NCBI RefSeq assembly: GCF_000196135.1
Contig: NC_005090.1
Span: 124,001 to 188,000, forward strand
DNA from: Wolinella succinogenes DSM 1740
Lineage (GTDB): Bacteria; Campylobacterota; Campylobacteria; Campylobacterales; Helicobacteraceae
Length of the DNA: 64,000 nucleotides
Reading direction: 5' to 3'
A program made the position numbers and the translations under genes. Below the pieces are notes generated by a model, which saw nothing but the letters and a program-made list of their open reading frames with translations, did no database searches and had not been told where the DNA came from. Below, in pieces: positions 28,386 through 36,409 of this stretch. Numbering within the stretch: the first letter of the stretch is position 1; every line of letters begins with the position of its first letter.

Positions 28386-29178
28386 GCATCACCTCTCTCT
28401 CATCATTCCGCTCATCGCGCTACTTTTTAGCTTGGAGAGCATTGTGCTCATTCAGCGCGCGGTGGCAGGATATGAGGCCAATCTTGGCAAGAGCTATTCG
28501 ATTGTTATCGCCACACGCAAAGAGGTTTCTCTCGAAGAGATCAAGAGGGTTGTGAAGGAGGCAGAGGGGCTTAAGGCAATTGCTCCTGATGCGGTGCTCG
28601 AGAAGCTCCAAAAAGATATTAGCAGTGCCAATCTAGCTCTCCTTAAAGATTCTCTTCCGCAGTTCTACTCACTCTCGCTTGATTCCTTCCCCGACAAGAG
28701 TCGTTTGGGGGCGATTGATGCAGCTTTAAAAAAGATGAATGGGGTCGAGCGCGTGGAATCGTTTGTCAAGTCACACGACCAGATCTATCGCCTGCTGTTG
28801 CTTCTTAAAAGTAGTGTGATGGTTTTTGCGGGGCTCATCTCGATCATCAGCCTTTTGTTGATGGTGAAGCAGATTGAGATTTGGCGCTTTGAGCATAGCG
28901 AACGCATGGAGATCATGGGTTATTTTGGAGCTCCTTCATGGATGCGCAATGGTCTTTTATTCCGCTTGGCGTTGGTCGATTCGCTTATTGCGGCGGGAAT
29001 CATTGGCGCAGGGATGATCTACCTGAGCCAAGATCCTACCACACTCACTCTCATTGGTGATGTGGGGCTTGATGGGTCCATCTTTGCCCCAGAGCATGAT
29101 TCGCTTCTTTTGTTGCTGGGCGGCGTAGGCGTCTCCATCCTCTCGGTGTGGATGGTGATTTTGCGTCCAAGGGGGTAG
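28372..29178 (+). CDS. ftsX: Cell division protein FtsX
   Basis: FtsX is the membrane subunit of FtsEX. The 268-residue protein has an N-terminal membrane segment (about 8-26), a periplasmic domain (about 27-145) that in other bacteria holds the hydrolase activator, and three further helices (about 152-172, 200-225 and 243-262). The ATG at 28372 lies inside the end of ftsE; an in-frame start six codons upstream is less likely because it lengthens the overlap. The next gene encodes a coiled-coil/LytM protein of EnvC type, which fits the known FtsEX-EnvC arrangement in which FtsX recruits the activator through its periplasmic loop. Confidence 0.93.
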   Translation: MSSLKHHLSLIIPLIALLFSLESIVLIQRAVAGYEANLGKSYSIVIATRKEVSLEEIKRVVKEAEGLKAIAPDAVLEKLQKDISSANLALLKDSLPQFYSLSLDSFPDKSRLGAIDAALKKMNGVERVESFVKSHDQIYRLLLLLKSSVMVFAGLISIISLLLMVKQIEIWRFEHSERMEIMGYFGAPSWMRNGLLFRLALVDSLIAAGIIGAGMIYLSQDPTTLTLIGDVGLDGSIFAPEHDSLLLLLGGVGVSILSVWMVILRPRG

Positions 29179-29183
29179 CGATC

Positions 29184-30410
29184 TTGCATTCACTCCTCCT
29201 CCTCTTCTTCTTTTTGGGCGCCCTCTCTCTTGAGGCGGCCTCCATTCAGACCCAAATCAACACCAAGAGCGGGGAGCTCAAAGAGAGTCTTCAAAAAGAG
29301 CGCACTCTTAGCCAAAAACTAGAGACGCTTGGGGCTGAGGTCAATAAGCAGAATCAAAAGATCACTCAACTTGAAAAGAGCATCCAAGAGGCGGGGGAGA
29401 ATATCGCCAAGAATGAGGGAGAGTTCAAAGAGCGCGAAAAGGAGCTTGGGGAGCTAGAGAGGCGCCAAGAGGAGATTGAGCAAGCCAAGAGAGAGATTGA
29501 GCAACAGCTTCTTGAGGTGATCGCGCAAGATGTCTCTTTTGTGATGATTCTTAATGATCATCATCCCAAGTCGGCCGAGGATTTGGTGTTTGAGGAGGTT
29601 TTTAAGGCGCTCAGTCAAGAGATGAAAAAGCGTGTGGACGGATTGACTTTAAAGCAGTCAGAGTTGGCCAAAGAATCGCAAAGGGTGGGGAGCACCATCG
29701 CTGGAATTAAAAAATTTATTCAAACGGAGAATGAGAAGCGACGGCGACTGGATGAGATGAAGAAGAATCAAAAAGAGCTGGTCGCCTCTTTGGCCAAAGA
29801 GATGAAAGAGTATGATGCCGAGCTCAAGCGAGTGGTGCAAGAGCGTGAGAGCCTCAAAGGGATCTTGGCCAAGCTTAATATCACCAAGGAGCAAGAGGAG
29901 GCCAAAAGGCGCGCTAAAGAAACTACCTCCAAAAAGAGTGATCCCAAGGAGGAGAGCGTGGAGGGGGCGTTAGAAGTGAGGCAAGTGGCCACTTCCTATC
30001 ACGATGTGAGCACCGTCAAGTACACAGGAGAGAGAACGATTCCCCCTTTAGAGCGTTTTGAGATAGAGCGAAAATTTGGCCCCTATTATGACCCTGTTTA
30101 TAAAATGAAAGTGTTTAATGAATCGGTTATTTTCAACGCTTTGGAGAGCGATGCGAAGGTGAGGAGCGTGATGGATGGCAAGGTGGTCTTTGCCAAAGAG
30201 ACGCCTATGCTAAAGCGGGTCGTGATCATTGAACATAAAAACAGCCTCCATACCATCTATGCCCATTTAGACAAGATCGCCCCCACGATTAAGCCTGGAA
30301 GTCCTGTCAAAAAAGGCTATATTATCGGGAGGACTGATGGCAAGCTTATGTTTGAGGTGACGCAAAAAGATCGTCATATCGACCCCATGGAGTTCATTAC
30401 AGTAAAATAA
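29184..30410 (+). CDS. EnvC-like murein hydrolase activator, degenerate LytM domain
   Basis: A 408-residue exported protein. A signal peptide (residues 1-19, LLLLFFFLGALSLEAA) is followed by a long coiled coil (about 22-235, rich in Glu, Lys and Gln) and a C-terminal LytM/peptidase M23 fold (about 290-408). The zinc ligands of active M23 enzymes are missing: the last HxH motif reads KLMFEV and the first ligand region reads KMKVFNESVIF. It is therefore probably not a hydrolase but, like E. coli EnvC, an activator of amidases. A TTG at 29184 with AAGGGGG upstream is preferred as start because it gives a clean signal peptide; an ATG at 29148, inside ftsX, is the alternative. The place directly after ftsE-ftsX supports the role. 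Confidence 0.88.
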   Translation: MHSLLLLFFFLGALSLEAASIQTQINTKSGELKESLQKERTLSQKLETLGAEVNKQNQKITQLEKSIQEAGENIAKNEGEFKEREKELGELERRQEEIEQAKREIEQQLLEVIAQDVSFVMILNDHHPKSAEDLVFEEVFKALSQEMKKRVDGLTLKQSELAKESQRVGSTIAGIKKFIQTENEKRRRLDEMKKNQKELVASLAKEMKEYDAELKRVVQERESLKGILAKLNITKEQEEAKRRAKETTSKKSDPKEESVEGALEVRQVATSYHDVSTVKYTGERTIPPLERFEIERKFGPYYDPVYKMKVFNESVIFNALESDAKVRSVMDGKVVFAKETPMLKRVVIIEHKNSLHTIYAHLDKIAPTIKPGSPVKKGYIIGRTDGKLMFEVTQKDRHIDPMEFITVK

Positions 30411-30424
30411 TTTTTTGTCGATAT
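30403..30424 (+). promoter_or_regulatory. Probable sigma-28 (FliA) promoter for flaG-fliD-fliS
   Basis: TAAA at 30403-30406, then 12 bases, then CGATAT at 30419-30424. This matches the Campylobacter/Helicobacter FliA pattern (TAAA ... CGATWT). It sits 48 bases before the flaG start, with its -35 part inside the last codons of the upstream gene. Confidence 0.6.
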
Positions 30425-30471
30425 TTGGGCTAGGAGTTTATAAATCCGATTCATTATCTAAGGGGACGAGG

Positions 30472-30858
30472 ATGATTGAGATGATTGGGCAGACAGGGGC
30501 TATCACCACAACCCCCGCAACAGGAGCTTTGGTAAACACTTCCAAGGGAGAGGGAGCGGGAGTTGCTTCTTCTTCAACGCAACAGATTCAAAAAGAGGTG
30601 CAAGAGCTTCAGGATAGCAAAAATGTCGAGGATCTCAAAAAAGAGCTCATGCAGCTCACTGAGGAGCTCAATCGAGAGTTCAATCCTCTTAATATGAATA
30701 TAAAGTTTGGCTTCAGCGATGATATTGAGAGCCTCTATGTGACCGTCAGCGAGCGAGACAGTAATCGTCTCATTCGCAAAATTCCCAGTGATGAAGCGAT
30801 TGAGTTGATGGTCAAGATGCGTGAGATCGTTGGAATCATCTTTGACAAAAAGGGCTAG
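30472..30858 (+). CDS. flaG: FlaG family flagellar protein
   Basis: A 128-residue protein with a Ser/Thr/Gly-rich N-terminal half, a helical stretch QKEVQELQDSKNVEDLKKEL (about 42-61), and the conserved FlaG C-terminal domain (about 75-128; NIKFGFSDDIESLYVTVSE, then IPSDEAIELMVKMREIVG). FlaG affects flagellar filament length and stability; its exact action is not settled. The ATG at 30472 follows GGGGACGAGG; a second ATG three codons later is possible. It begins the flaG-fliD-fliS-fliT-like cluster, the usual order in Helicobacter and Campylobacter, behind a sigma-28-type promoter, so it should be expressed late in flagellar assembly. Confidence 0.9.
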   Translation: MIEMIGQTGAITTTPATGALVNTSKGEGAGVASSSTQQIQKEVQELQDSKNVEDLKKELMQLTEELNREFNPLNMNIKFGFSDDIESLYVTVSERDSNRLIRKIPSDEAIELMVKMREIVGIIFDKKG

Positions 30859-30895
30859 AGCGTAGCCCAAAGAACTTTTCCCAAGGAGAATCGCT

Positions 30896-32944
30896 ATGGC
30901 AACAGGAACTATTACTGCTCTAGGAATCGGTAGCAATGTTTTGACAAGTGATGTGATTGATAAGCTAAAAGACGCCGAAACAACCGCCAAAATCAACCCC
31001 TTTACCAAGAAGATGCAAGACAATCTTGATAAACAGACAAGCCTAACGCAGATCATGACGCTCTTTGGCACGCTCAACAGCAGCGCCAAGAAGCTGGCGG
31101 ATACCTCCAGCTATCTAGAGCGTTCTAGTAGCGTGACGGGCAATGGCGTAACCGCCACTATAGGCGCAGGTCTTCCTGTGCAGGATATTTCAGTCAAGGT
31201 GAACCAGTTGGCCACGGGAGATATCAATCAGGTGGGCACATCCTATGAGTCGAGAGATTCGGTCTTTTCAACCACCAATACCGTACTAAAATTCAATGCA
31301 GGCGGCAAAGACTATTCCATCAAAATCGCCGCAGGAACGACCGTGGGCGATGTAGCCCAAAGTATCACTGACGCAACCAATGGAGCGGTCACAGGGGTTG
31401 TCATGAAGACAGGAGGGAGTAAGCCTTTTCAGCTCATGATCAACTCCAAAGAGACAGGAGCGGGCAATAAGATCTACTTTGGAACAACGCTTACAAGCTC
31501 TAATGTTAAAACAGGTTCAATTGAGGCTAGCGGAAGTGGCGATCTAACGGTCACCCTCAAAGACAAAAATGGCAATGACAAGACGCTTGATATCACAATA
31601 CCTCCAACTGCTTCGGGAGCCGATTCTCAAAGCAATGCCGCAGCTATCCAAAAGGCTATCAAAGAGGCTGTGAGCGCTGATTCGGATTTTGCAGGCCTTG
31701 AAGAGGATATCAATATTGGTCTTAGTAGTGATGGCAAGCAGGTGATCGTCAATGATCGGCGAGGCAACGATGTGAGCGTAGGAGGAGCTAAAGCAAGTGA
31801 CTTTGGTTTTAAAACTACAACGAAAACGGCTGCCAATACAATCGAAGGATCGTCGGTGGCCAGCGGACAGCTCAGTGGCACGCTCACTATCGGTAATATT
31901 GATCTTGACCTCTCCACGCTGAGCGCGGCAGGCAACTCAGGCACTCAAAATGCCCAAGCGGTGGCCGATGCGATCAATACGGCTGCTAGCGGCTATAGCG
32001 CCAGCGTGGAGAATGGCAAGCTTATTATCAATAAAAATGACGGGGGTAATGTTCAGGTGACGCTCAAAGGGGCGGATGGAAGTGCTGAGCAGTCAGCCAG
32101 TAAGAAGGCGATCGCCGCTCTTGGGCTTACCGCAGGAACGCATCAGTCCTATGTTGATTTCCAAACCAATACGCTCAAGCTTGACAATATTCAAAGCGCT
32201 CAAGACGCGAAGCTCACCTATAATGGAATTGCTATCACGCGGCCCACTAACTCCATCAATGATATTGTTTCTGGCGTAAGTCTAGAGCTCACTGCGGTGC
32301 ATAAAGAGGACGATTCTCCTGCGGTGATTCGTGTCACACGAGACAATAAGGCAATCTATGATGAAGCTCAAAATTTTGTAGATTCTTTTAATGCCTTAAT
32401 GGATCAGCTAGAGCAAGATACAAAATATGATGTAGATACAAAGATTGCGGGGGTTTTTCAGGGAGATAGTGATATTCGGAGCATTAAAAATGCACTCAAC
32501 AATCTCCTCTCCTACACTGATGGAGACAAGAACAGTCTCTATAAATATGGAATCTCACTCAATGAGAGCGGCCGCTTGACACTTGATTCAGAGAAGCTCC
32601 AGAAGGCTTACGAGGAGGACCCCGATATGGCGATGGCCTTTTTCAAAGGCACCGCCAAGACCATCGGAGGTAAAGAGACTGAGGTGAAGGGAATTTTCAC
32701 GCAATTTAATGAAACAATTGATGATTACATAACAGGAAGTAATGCTAGGCTCAAGTTGCTTGAAACTTCGCTCACCGATGAATCAAAGCGACTAGAGGAA
32801 CAAAAGACCAAAGCTCAAAAGGATTTAGACGATCGCTATGATATCATGACGGCGCGATTTGCGGCCTATGACTCGATGATTGCCAAAATTAACCAAAGCT
32901 TTAGTTCTCTCAATATGATGATTCAACAAGCCTCAAACTCGTAG
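30896..32944 (+). CDS. fliD: Flagellar filament cap protein FliD (hook-associated protein 2)
   Basis: FliD forms the cap at the filament tip under which flagellin subunits fold. The 682-residue protein has a FliD N-terminal coiled coil (about 1-95; TALGIGSNVLTSDVIDKLKD), a repetitive Ser/Thr/Gly/Ala-rich middle region of beta-type domains (about 100-440), and the C-terminal FliD domain (about 445-670; FVDSFNALMDQL through to the helical end QSFSSLNMMIQQ). There are no cysteines, as is usual for exported flagellar proteins. The length is close to that of Helicobacter FliD (about 685). It lies 37 bases after flaG, with AAGGAGAA as ribosome site, and 18 bases before fliS, its neighbour in export. 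Confidence 0.96.
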   Translation: MATGTITALGIGSNVLTSDVIDKLKDAETTAKINPFTKKMQDNLDKQTSLTQIMTLFGTLNSSAKKLADTSSYLERSSSVTGNGVTATIGAGLPVQDISVKVNQLATGDINQVGTSYESRDSVFSTTNTVLKFNAGGKDYSIKIAAGTTVGDVAQSITDATNGAVTGVVMKTGGSKPFQLMINSKETGAGNKIYFGTTLTSSNVKTGSIEASGSGDLTVTLKDKNGNDKTLDITIPPTASGADSQSNAAAIQKAIKEAVSADSDFAGLEEDINIGLSSDGKQVIVNDRRGNDVSVGGAKASDFGFKTTTKTAANTIEGSSVASGQLSGTLTIGNIDLDLSTLSAAGNSGTQNAQAVADAINTAASGYSASVENGKLIINKNDGGNVQVTLKGADGSAEQSASKKAIAALGLTAGTHQSYVDFQTNTLKLDNIQSAQDAKLTYNGIAITRPTNSINDIVSGVSLELTAVHKEDDSPAVIRVTRDNKAIYDEAQNFVDSFNALMDQLEQDTKYDVDTKIAGVFQGDSDIRSIKNALNNLLSYTDGDKNSLYKYGISLNESGRLTLDSEKLQKAYEEDPDMAMAFFKGTAKTIGGKETEVKGIFTQFNETIDDYITGSNARLKLLETSLTDESKRLEEQKTKAQKDLDDRYDIMTARFAAYDSMIAKINQSFSSLNMMIQQASNS

Positions 32945-32962
32945 TGTAAAAAAAGGATTTTT

Positions 32963-33352
32963 ATGAGAAGTAACGCCGCCTATAGCTCCTATCAGCAAAA
33001 CTCTATCACCGTGGAATCTCCCGCTAAGCTGATAGAGATGCTTTATGAAGGGATTCTGCGCTTCACAGCCTTGGCGAAACGAGCAATGGATGAAGAGGAT
33101 ATTGAGAAGAAGATCTACTACGTCAATCGAACTACGGATATTTTCACTGAGCTTTTAAACTCTCTTGATTATAAGCGTGGGGGGGATGTGGCGCATTATC
33201 TTACGGGACTCTACACGCACCAAATCAAGCTTCTCACACAAGCTAATGTGGAAAATAACAAAGAGAAGATCGATATTGTCATCAAGGTGACCCGCGGTCT
33301 TTTGGAGGCATGGAAGGAGATACACCAAAATGAGTTGGCTAAGGGAGTTTAA
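32963..33352 (+). CDS. fliS: Flagellin export chaperone FliS
   Basis: FliS binds the C-terminus of flagellin in the cytoplasm and keeps it export-competent. The 129-residue, all-helical protein carries the family signatures YQQNSITVESPAKLIEMLYEG (about 9-29) and LNSLDYKRGGDVAHYLTGLY (about 66-85). It is preceded by a short spacer after fliD and overlaps the next small gene by 23 bases. Confidence 0.95.
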   Translation: MRSNAAYSSYQQNSITVESPAKLIEMLYEGILRFTALAKRAMDEEDIEKKIYYVNRTTDIFTELLNSLDYKRGGDVAHYLTGLYTHQIKLLTQANVENNKEKIDIVIKVTRGLLEAWKEIHQNELAKGV

Positions 33353-33581
33353 AATCGCCCTAGTGGAGCAAGACTTGGCGGCGCTAGAGAGAATCATCTC
33401 TCAAATGCCCGATTCTTTTGAATGCCTTGAAGAGATGCAAGAGGCTCAGGCCTACATGGAGCAGGCGCGCGAGATATTTCTTATCGAACGCGAGAAGGTC
33501 TCCGTGGAGCTAGAGAGATTGAGTAAGATGAAAAAGTTTGTCCAAACTGAGAGGAAAAAGTCAATTAATACCCATTTTTAA
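33330..33581 (+). CDS. Small helical protein, candidate FliT-like chaperone
   Basis: An 83-residue, entirely helical and highly charged protein (many Glu, Lys, Gln; coiled-coil propensity around residues 35-75, e.g. EAQAYMEQAREIFLIEREKVS). It overlaps fliS by 23 bases. In Helicobacter and Campylobacter the gene in this place after fliS is a small helical protein described as FliT-like, a chaperone for FliD. FliT proteins diverge too far for a call from sequence alone, so the role rests on position, size and helical content. Confidence 0.65.
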   Translation: MSWLREFKIALVEQDLAALERIISQMPDSFECLEEMQEAQAYMEQAREIFLIEREKVSVELERLSKMKKFVQTERKKSINTHF

Positions 33582-33631
33582 GTTTCTGCACTACAATAAG
33601 CCCTTCAAAACTTTTCAATAAGAGAAACTTT

Positions 33632-34531
33632 ATGCAATGGAAGCCGATCGATATTGAAGATCGAGAGACTTTGGAGGGCTTTTTCCGCTCCGAGGAACTT
33701 TCGGTCTCTGATTTTTCCTTCACTAATCTTTACCTTTGGCACTTTTCCCGCTCTATCTCCTACGCGATTATTGAGGACCTTTTGTGCATCAAAACTCAAT
33801 ACCACGGTGAACATCCTTTTCTTTTTTTCCCTCTTGGCAAAGGAGAGAAGAGAGGCGTGATTGAGCGCCTCATGGAGTGCTTTGAATCGCGGGCGATTCC
33901 TTTTACGATGCGCTCTTTGGGCGAAGAGATGAAAGATGAGCTTGAGCGCCTCATGCCAGAGAAATTTGAGTTTATCTACAATCGTGACCGCTCCGACTAT
34001 GTCTATTTAACGGAAGAGCTCATTGAGCTTAAAGGGCGTAAATTTCACAAGAAAAAGAATCATCTTAATCGATTCTTTGAGCTCTACCCCGATTTTAGCT
34101 ACGAAAGCCTCTCAATGGAGAATGTCGATGAGTTGCTAGAGGCATGGAAGCTTTGGTTTGGAAGAATCGCTGATGAGGCCAACGAGGGGCTCAAAAATGA
34201 ATATATTGGAATCGTGGAGACGCTCAAGCATTTCGGCAAGATGAGCTACAAAGGGGGAATTTTGCGCGTGAAGGGCAAGATCGTGGCTTTCACCCTAGGG
34301 GAGCAGCTCAATAGCGACACGGTGGTGGTGCATATCGAAAAAGCAGACACAGAGTATCACGGAGCCTATCAAGCGATCAATCAGCAGTTCTTGGCTAACG
34401 AATGGAGCCATCTCACCTATGTCAATCGAGAAGAAGATTTAGGAATTGAAGGGCTCAGGCGCGCCAAGCTCTCCTATCAGCCCTCTCATCTTATCGACAA
34501 ATATAACGTCACCCCCAAACCCCAAAGCTAG
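33632..34531 (+). CDS. DUF2156 (phosphatidylglycerol lysyltransferase-like, GNAT-fold) protein
   Basis: A 299-residue soluble protein of the DUF2156 family, whose fold is a tandem GNAT acyltransferase related to the C-terminal domain of MprF. Typical pieces are SDFSFTNLYLW (about 25-35), the basic segment GRKFHKKKNHLNRF (about 134-147) and GAYQAINQQFLANEW (about 248-262), followed by the family ending NREEDLGIEGLRRAKLSYQP. MprF moves lysine from lysyl-tRNA to lipid; this stand-alone cytoplasmic form lacks the membrane flippase part and its acceptor is unknown. It has its own upstream region of 50 bases and its stop overlaps the convergent membrane-protein gene by four bases. Confidence 0.85.
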   Translation: MQWKPIDIEDRETLEGFFRSEELSVSDFSFTNLYLWHFSRSISYAIIEDLLCIKTQYHGEHPFLFFPLGKGEKRGVIERLMECFESRAIPFTMRSLGEEMKDELERLMPEKFEFIYNRDRSDYVYLTEELIELKGRKFHKKKNHLNRFFELYPDFSYESLSMENVDELLEAWKLWFGRIADEANEGLKNEYIGIVETLKHFGKMSYKGGILRVKGKIVAFTLGEQLNSDTVVVHIEKADTEYHGAYQAINQQFLANEWSHLTYVNREEDLGIEGLRRAKLSYQPSHLIDKYNVTPKPQS

Positions 34532-35538
34532 AAGAAAAATATCTCCGCAGGATAGGAGAATCCGCTCTTTCGGAGCTCCAAGAAGGCTCGAATCTTGGGG
34601 AAATCCTCTTTGGAGTGAGCGCTTAGACGCTCTTTGGCCACCTCAATCATCTCAAGCTCTAAAAGCACATAGAGATAAGCCTCCTCGGCTCCTTCGTGTT
34701 TCTCGGCTAAAACCTCAAAGAGCTTGAGCCAGCTATCAGGCTCCAAAGAGCCTTTGAGCTCTTTGGCTAGTCCAAGATAGTCTCGTGCTTCAAAAACTGC
34801 CTTTTCGCCTAGTGAGGCAATCTCATCAAAACCAAGCTTCAAGCGCTTGGCCTCATAGGCCCCAAGAAGGGCTTTGGCGAGTTCTTTATCTAGCGGGATG
34901 AGGTTTTGATATTTTCGTATCTCTTTCTCCTCTCCAGACTCAAAGAGTGAAAGCAGCGCAACCTTTTTCAAAGAATCGGGTGCCTCTGTTTTTTTGAGAA
35001 TCTCTAGAGCGGATTTAGGATCGATCTTGAGACGATTGAGTTGATTTTGGAGGTTGAGAGAGGCGGTGTAGGGGAGATGGAATCGCTTCAAATCGACCAC
35101 CTCACCTTGGGTAATCTTGGAAGAGGCTTCAATGAGCGAATCAATCTCTTCGTCATCACTGAGGGGGGTGTGAGGTTGAGCGATGAGTTTGAAGCGTCGA
35201 AGAATCTTGGAGATTGACTTGAAAGTATGAGTTTTAAGCTCACCTTTGAACTCTTTTTCGGAGGCTTGAGCTAAAATCTGCCGCAATAGAAGCTCTCGAT
35301 CTTTTTTGGAGTGGTACTCCTCCCAAAGGCTCTGCGCCTTGCCAAGCAGAATGAGGCATAGACTCAAAACAAAGAAGAAGAAGAGCGGCACTAGACTCCA
35401 AATGGCTACGGGAAGGCTCAAAGAGGTTTCGCCAAAGGGCGGGGTGTAGGTGTATATCTCGCTGTTGAAACTGTAGATATAAAGACCCGCGGCGATACTA
35501 AAGAGTAGCCAAAATAGGGTGTAGTGTTTCGCTTTCAT
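34528..35538 (-). CDS. Two-helix membrane protein with helical cytoplasmic domain, unknown function
   Basis: A 336-residue protein with two membrane segments near the N-terminus (about 8-25 and 44-66) and a long alpha-helical, charged domain (about 70-330) that ends in AEIFFF. The helical part looks repeat-like (KDFPKIRAFLELRKSG; EKEIRKYQNLIPLDKELAKALLGAYEAKR), possibly a TPR-like solenoid, but I recognise no family. Its place directly after dksA in the membrane protein-dksA-rlmH-accD-suhB order is shared with Campylobacter jejuni, so it is a conserved but unnamed protein of the phylum. It starts 22 bases after dksA. Confidence 0.75.
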   Translation of the reverse strand: MKAKHYTLFWLLFSIAAGLYIYSFNSEIYTYTPPFGETSLSLPVAIWSLVPLFFFFVLSLCLILLGKAQSLWEEYHSKKDRELLLRQILAQASEKEFKGELKTHTFKSISKILRRFKLIAQPHTPLSDDEEIDSLIEASSKITQGEVVDLKRFHLPYTASLNLQNQLNRLKIDPKSALEILKKTEAPDSLKKVALLSLFESGEEKEIRKYQNLIPLDKELAKALLGAYEAKRLKLGFDEIASLGEKAVFEARDYLGLAKELKGSLEPDSWLKLFEVLAEKHEGAEEAYLYVLLELEMIEVAKERLSAHSKEDFPKIRAFLELRKSGFSYPAEIFFF

Positions 35539-35560
35539 CTTAAATCCTTGTGTGATTGAG

Positions 35561-35911
35561 TTATCGATTTTTCTCGACGATTTCTCGACAAACTATACAA
35601 TACTTCGCGTGTGGTTTCACTTTGAGTCGTTGGATGCTGATGGGATCCTCGCACATCTCGCAGATTCCATAGGTTCCGCTTTTGATTTTGGCCAAAGCCA
35701 CCTCAATCTCTCTCAACTCTTTTTGCTGCTGCAAAGAGATGGAAGAGCCCACGAGACTCTCGGTGCTGGCACTTGCGTAATCAAGCTCATCGCTAAGGCT
35801 CTGATCTCCTAGCACCTCTAGGTCTTTGGCGTTGCTCTCGATATTTTGCAGAATCTGCTTTTGGCGATCGCTTAAAAGCTCTTTGAAATATTTCAATTCA
35901 CTGTCTCGCAT
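35561..35911 (-). CDS. dksA: DksA/TraR-family zinc-finger regulator
   Basis: A 116-residue protein of the DksA/TraR family, which enters the RNA polymerase secondary channel and works with ppGpp. The N-terminal part (about 1-75) is the helical hairpin (coiled coil), followed by the zinc-finger CEMC (83-86) and CIVC with the LKVKPHAKYC linker typical of the family. The coiled-coil tip in E. coli carries two acidic residues (DxxDxA); here the tip contains LSDELDYASASTE, which keeps that pattern. It is smaller than E. coli DksA (151), as in other Campylobacterota. It lies between rlmH and a membrane-protein gene. Confidence 0.88.
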   Translation of the reverse strand: MRDSELKYFKELLSDRQKQILQNIESNAKDLEVLGDQSLSDELDYASASTESLVGSSISLQQQKELREIEVALAKIKSGTYGICEMCEDPISIQRLKVKPHAKYCIVCREIVEKNR

Positions 35912-35944
35912 GATTTGGCTCCTTCGTCATCCTACTTTCAGAAA

Positions 35945-36409
35945 TTACTTGTGATAGGGGTGATTGTGCATAATCGTAAGCCCCCGGTAAATCTGCTCGC
36001 ATAAAACCACTTTAGCGACCTTGTGTCCTAGGGTGAGAGGACTCAGGGAGAGGCTTTGGTGGCAACTTTTGAGGAATCCTGGTTCAAAACCGTAAGCACC
36101 GCCTATAAAGAAGTTCACCTCCTGTTTGTGATGGAAGATTTGAGAGAAAGCATGAGAATCATAGAGCTTACCCTCAGGCGTGAGTGCGATATTGTGAGCT
36201 CCTGAGAGATAGCGCTGCAAAGCCTCTTTGTAAGCCAAAGAGGATTCGGCTTCATTGGCCGCTTTTTGAGCTTGGGCGATCTGCTTGTTGAAAATATCCA
36301 AAATCTCAAGCTCGACATTAAAAGAGCGAGCGAGCTTTTTGAAATGCTCTCCCAGCTCAGCATAGGCATCCTTTTCAGGCTTAGAGATGCAATAGACACG
36401 GATTTTCAT
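35945..36409 (-). CDS. rlmH: 23S rRNA pseudouridine-1915 N3-methyltransferase RlmH
   Basis: RlmH methylates pseudouridine 1915 in helix 69 of 23S rRNA within the assembled 70S ribosome. The 154-residue SPOUT-type protein ends with the knot region: FFIGGAYGFEP (about 100-110), then SLSLSPLTLGHKVAKVVLCEQIYRG, and the C-terminal NHPYHK that is invariant in the family. The start lies 29 bases inside accD, so the two genes are translationally coupled. A pseudouridine synthase of RluD type, which would make its substrate, is encoded elsewhere in this window. Confidence 0.95.
   Translation of the reverse strand: MKIRVYCISKPEKDAYAELGEHFKKLARSFNVELEILDIFNKQIAQAQKAANEAESSLAYKEALQRYLSGAHNIALTPEGKLYDSHAFSQIFHHKQEVNFFIGGAYGFEPGFLKSCHQSLSLSPLTLGHKVAKVVLCEQIYRGLTIMHNHPYHK

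Noticed and set aside
31100-32200. Repetitive look of the fliD middle region as a tandem repeat
   Set aside because: The composition is Ser/Thr/Gly/Ala-rich as in all FliD proteins, and I could not define a true repeat unit.
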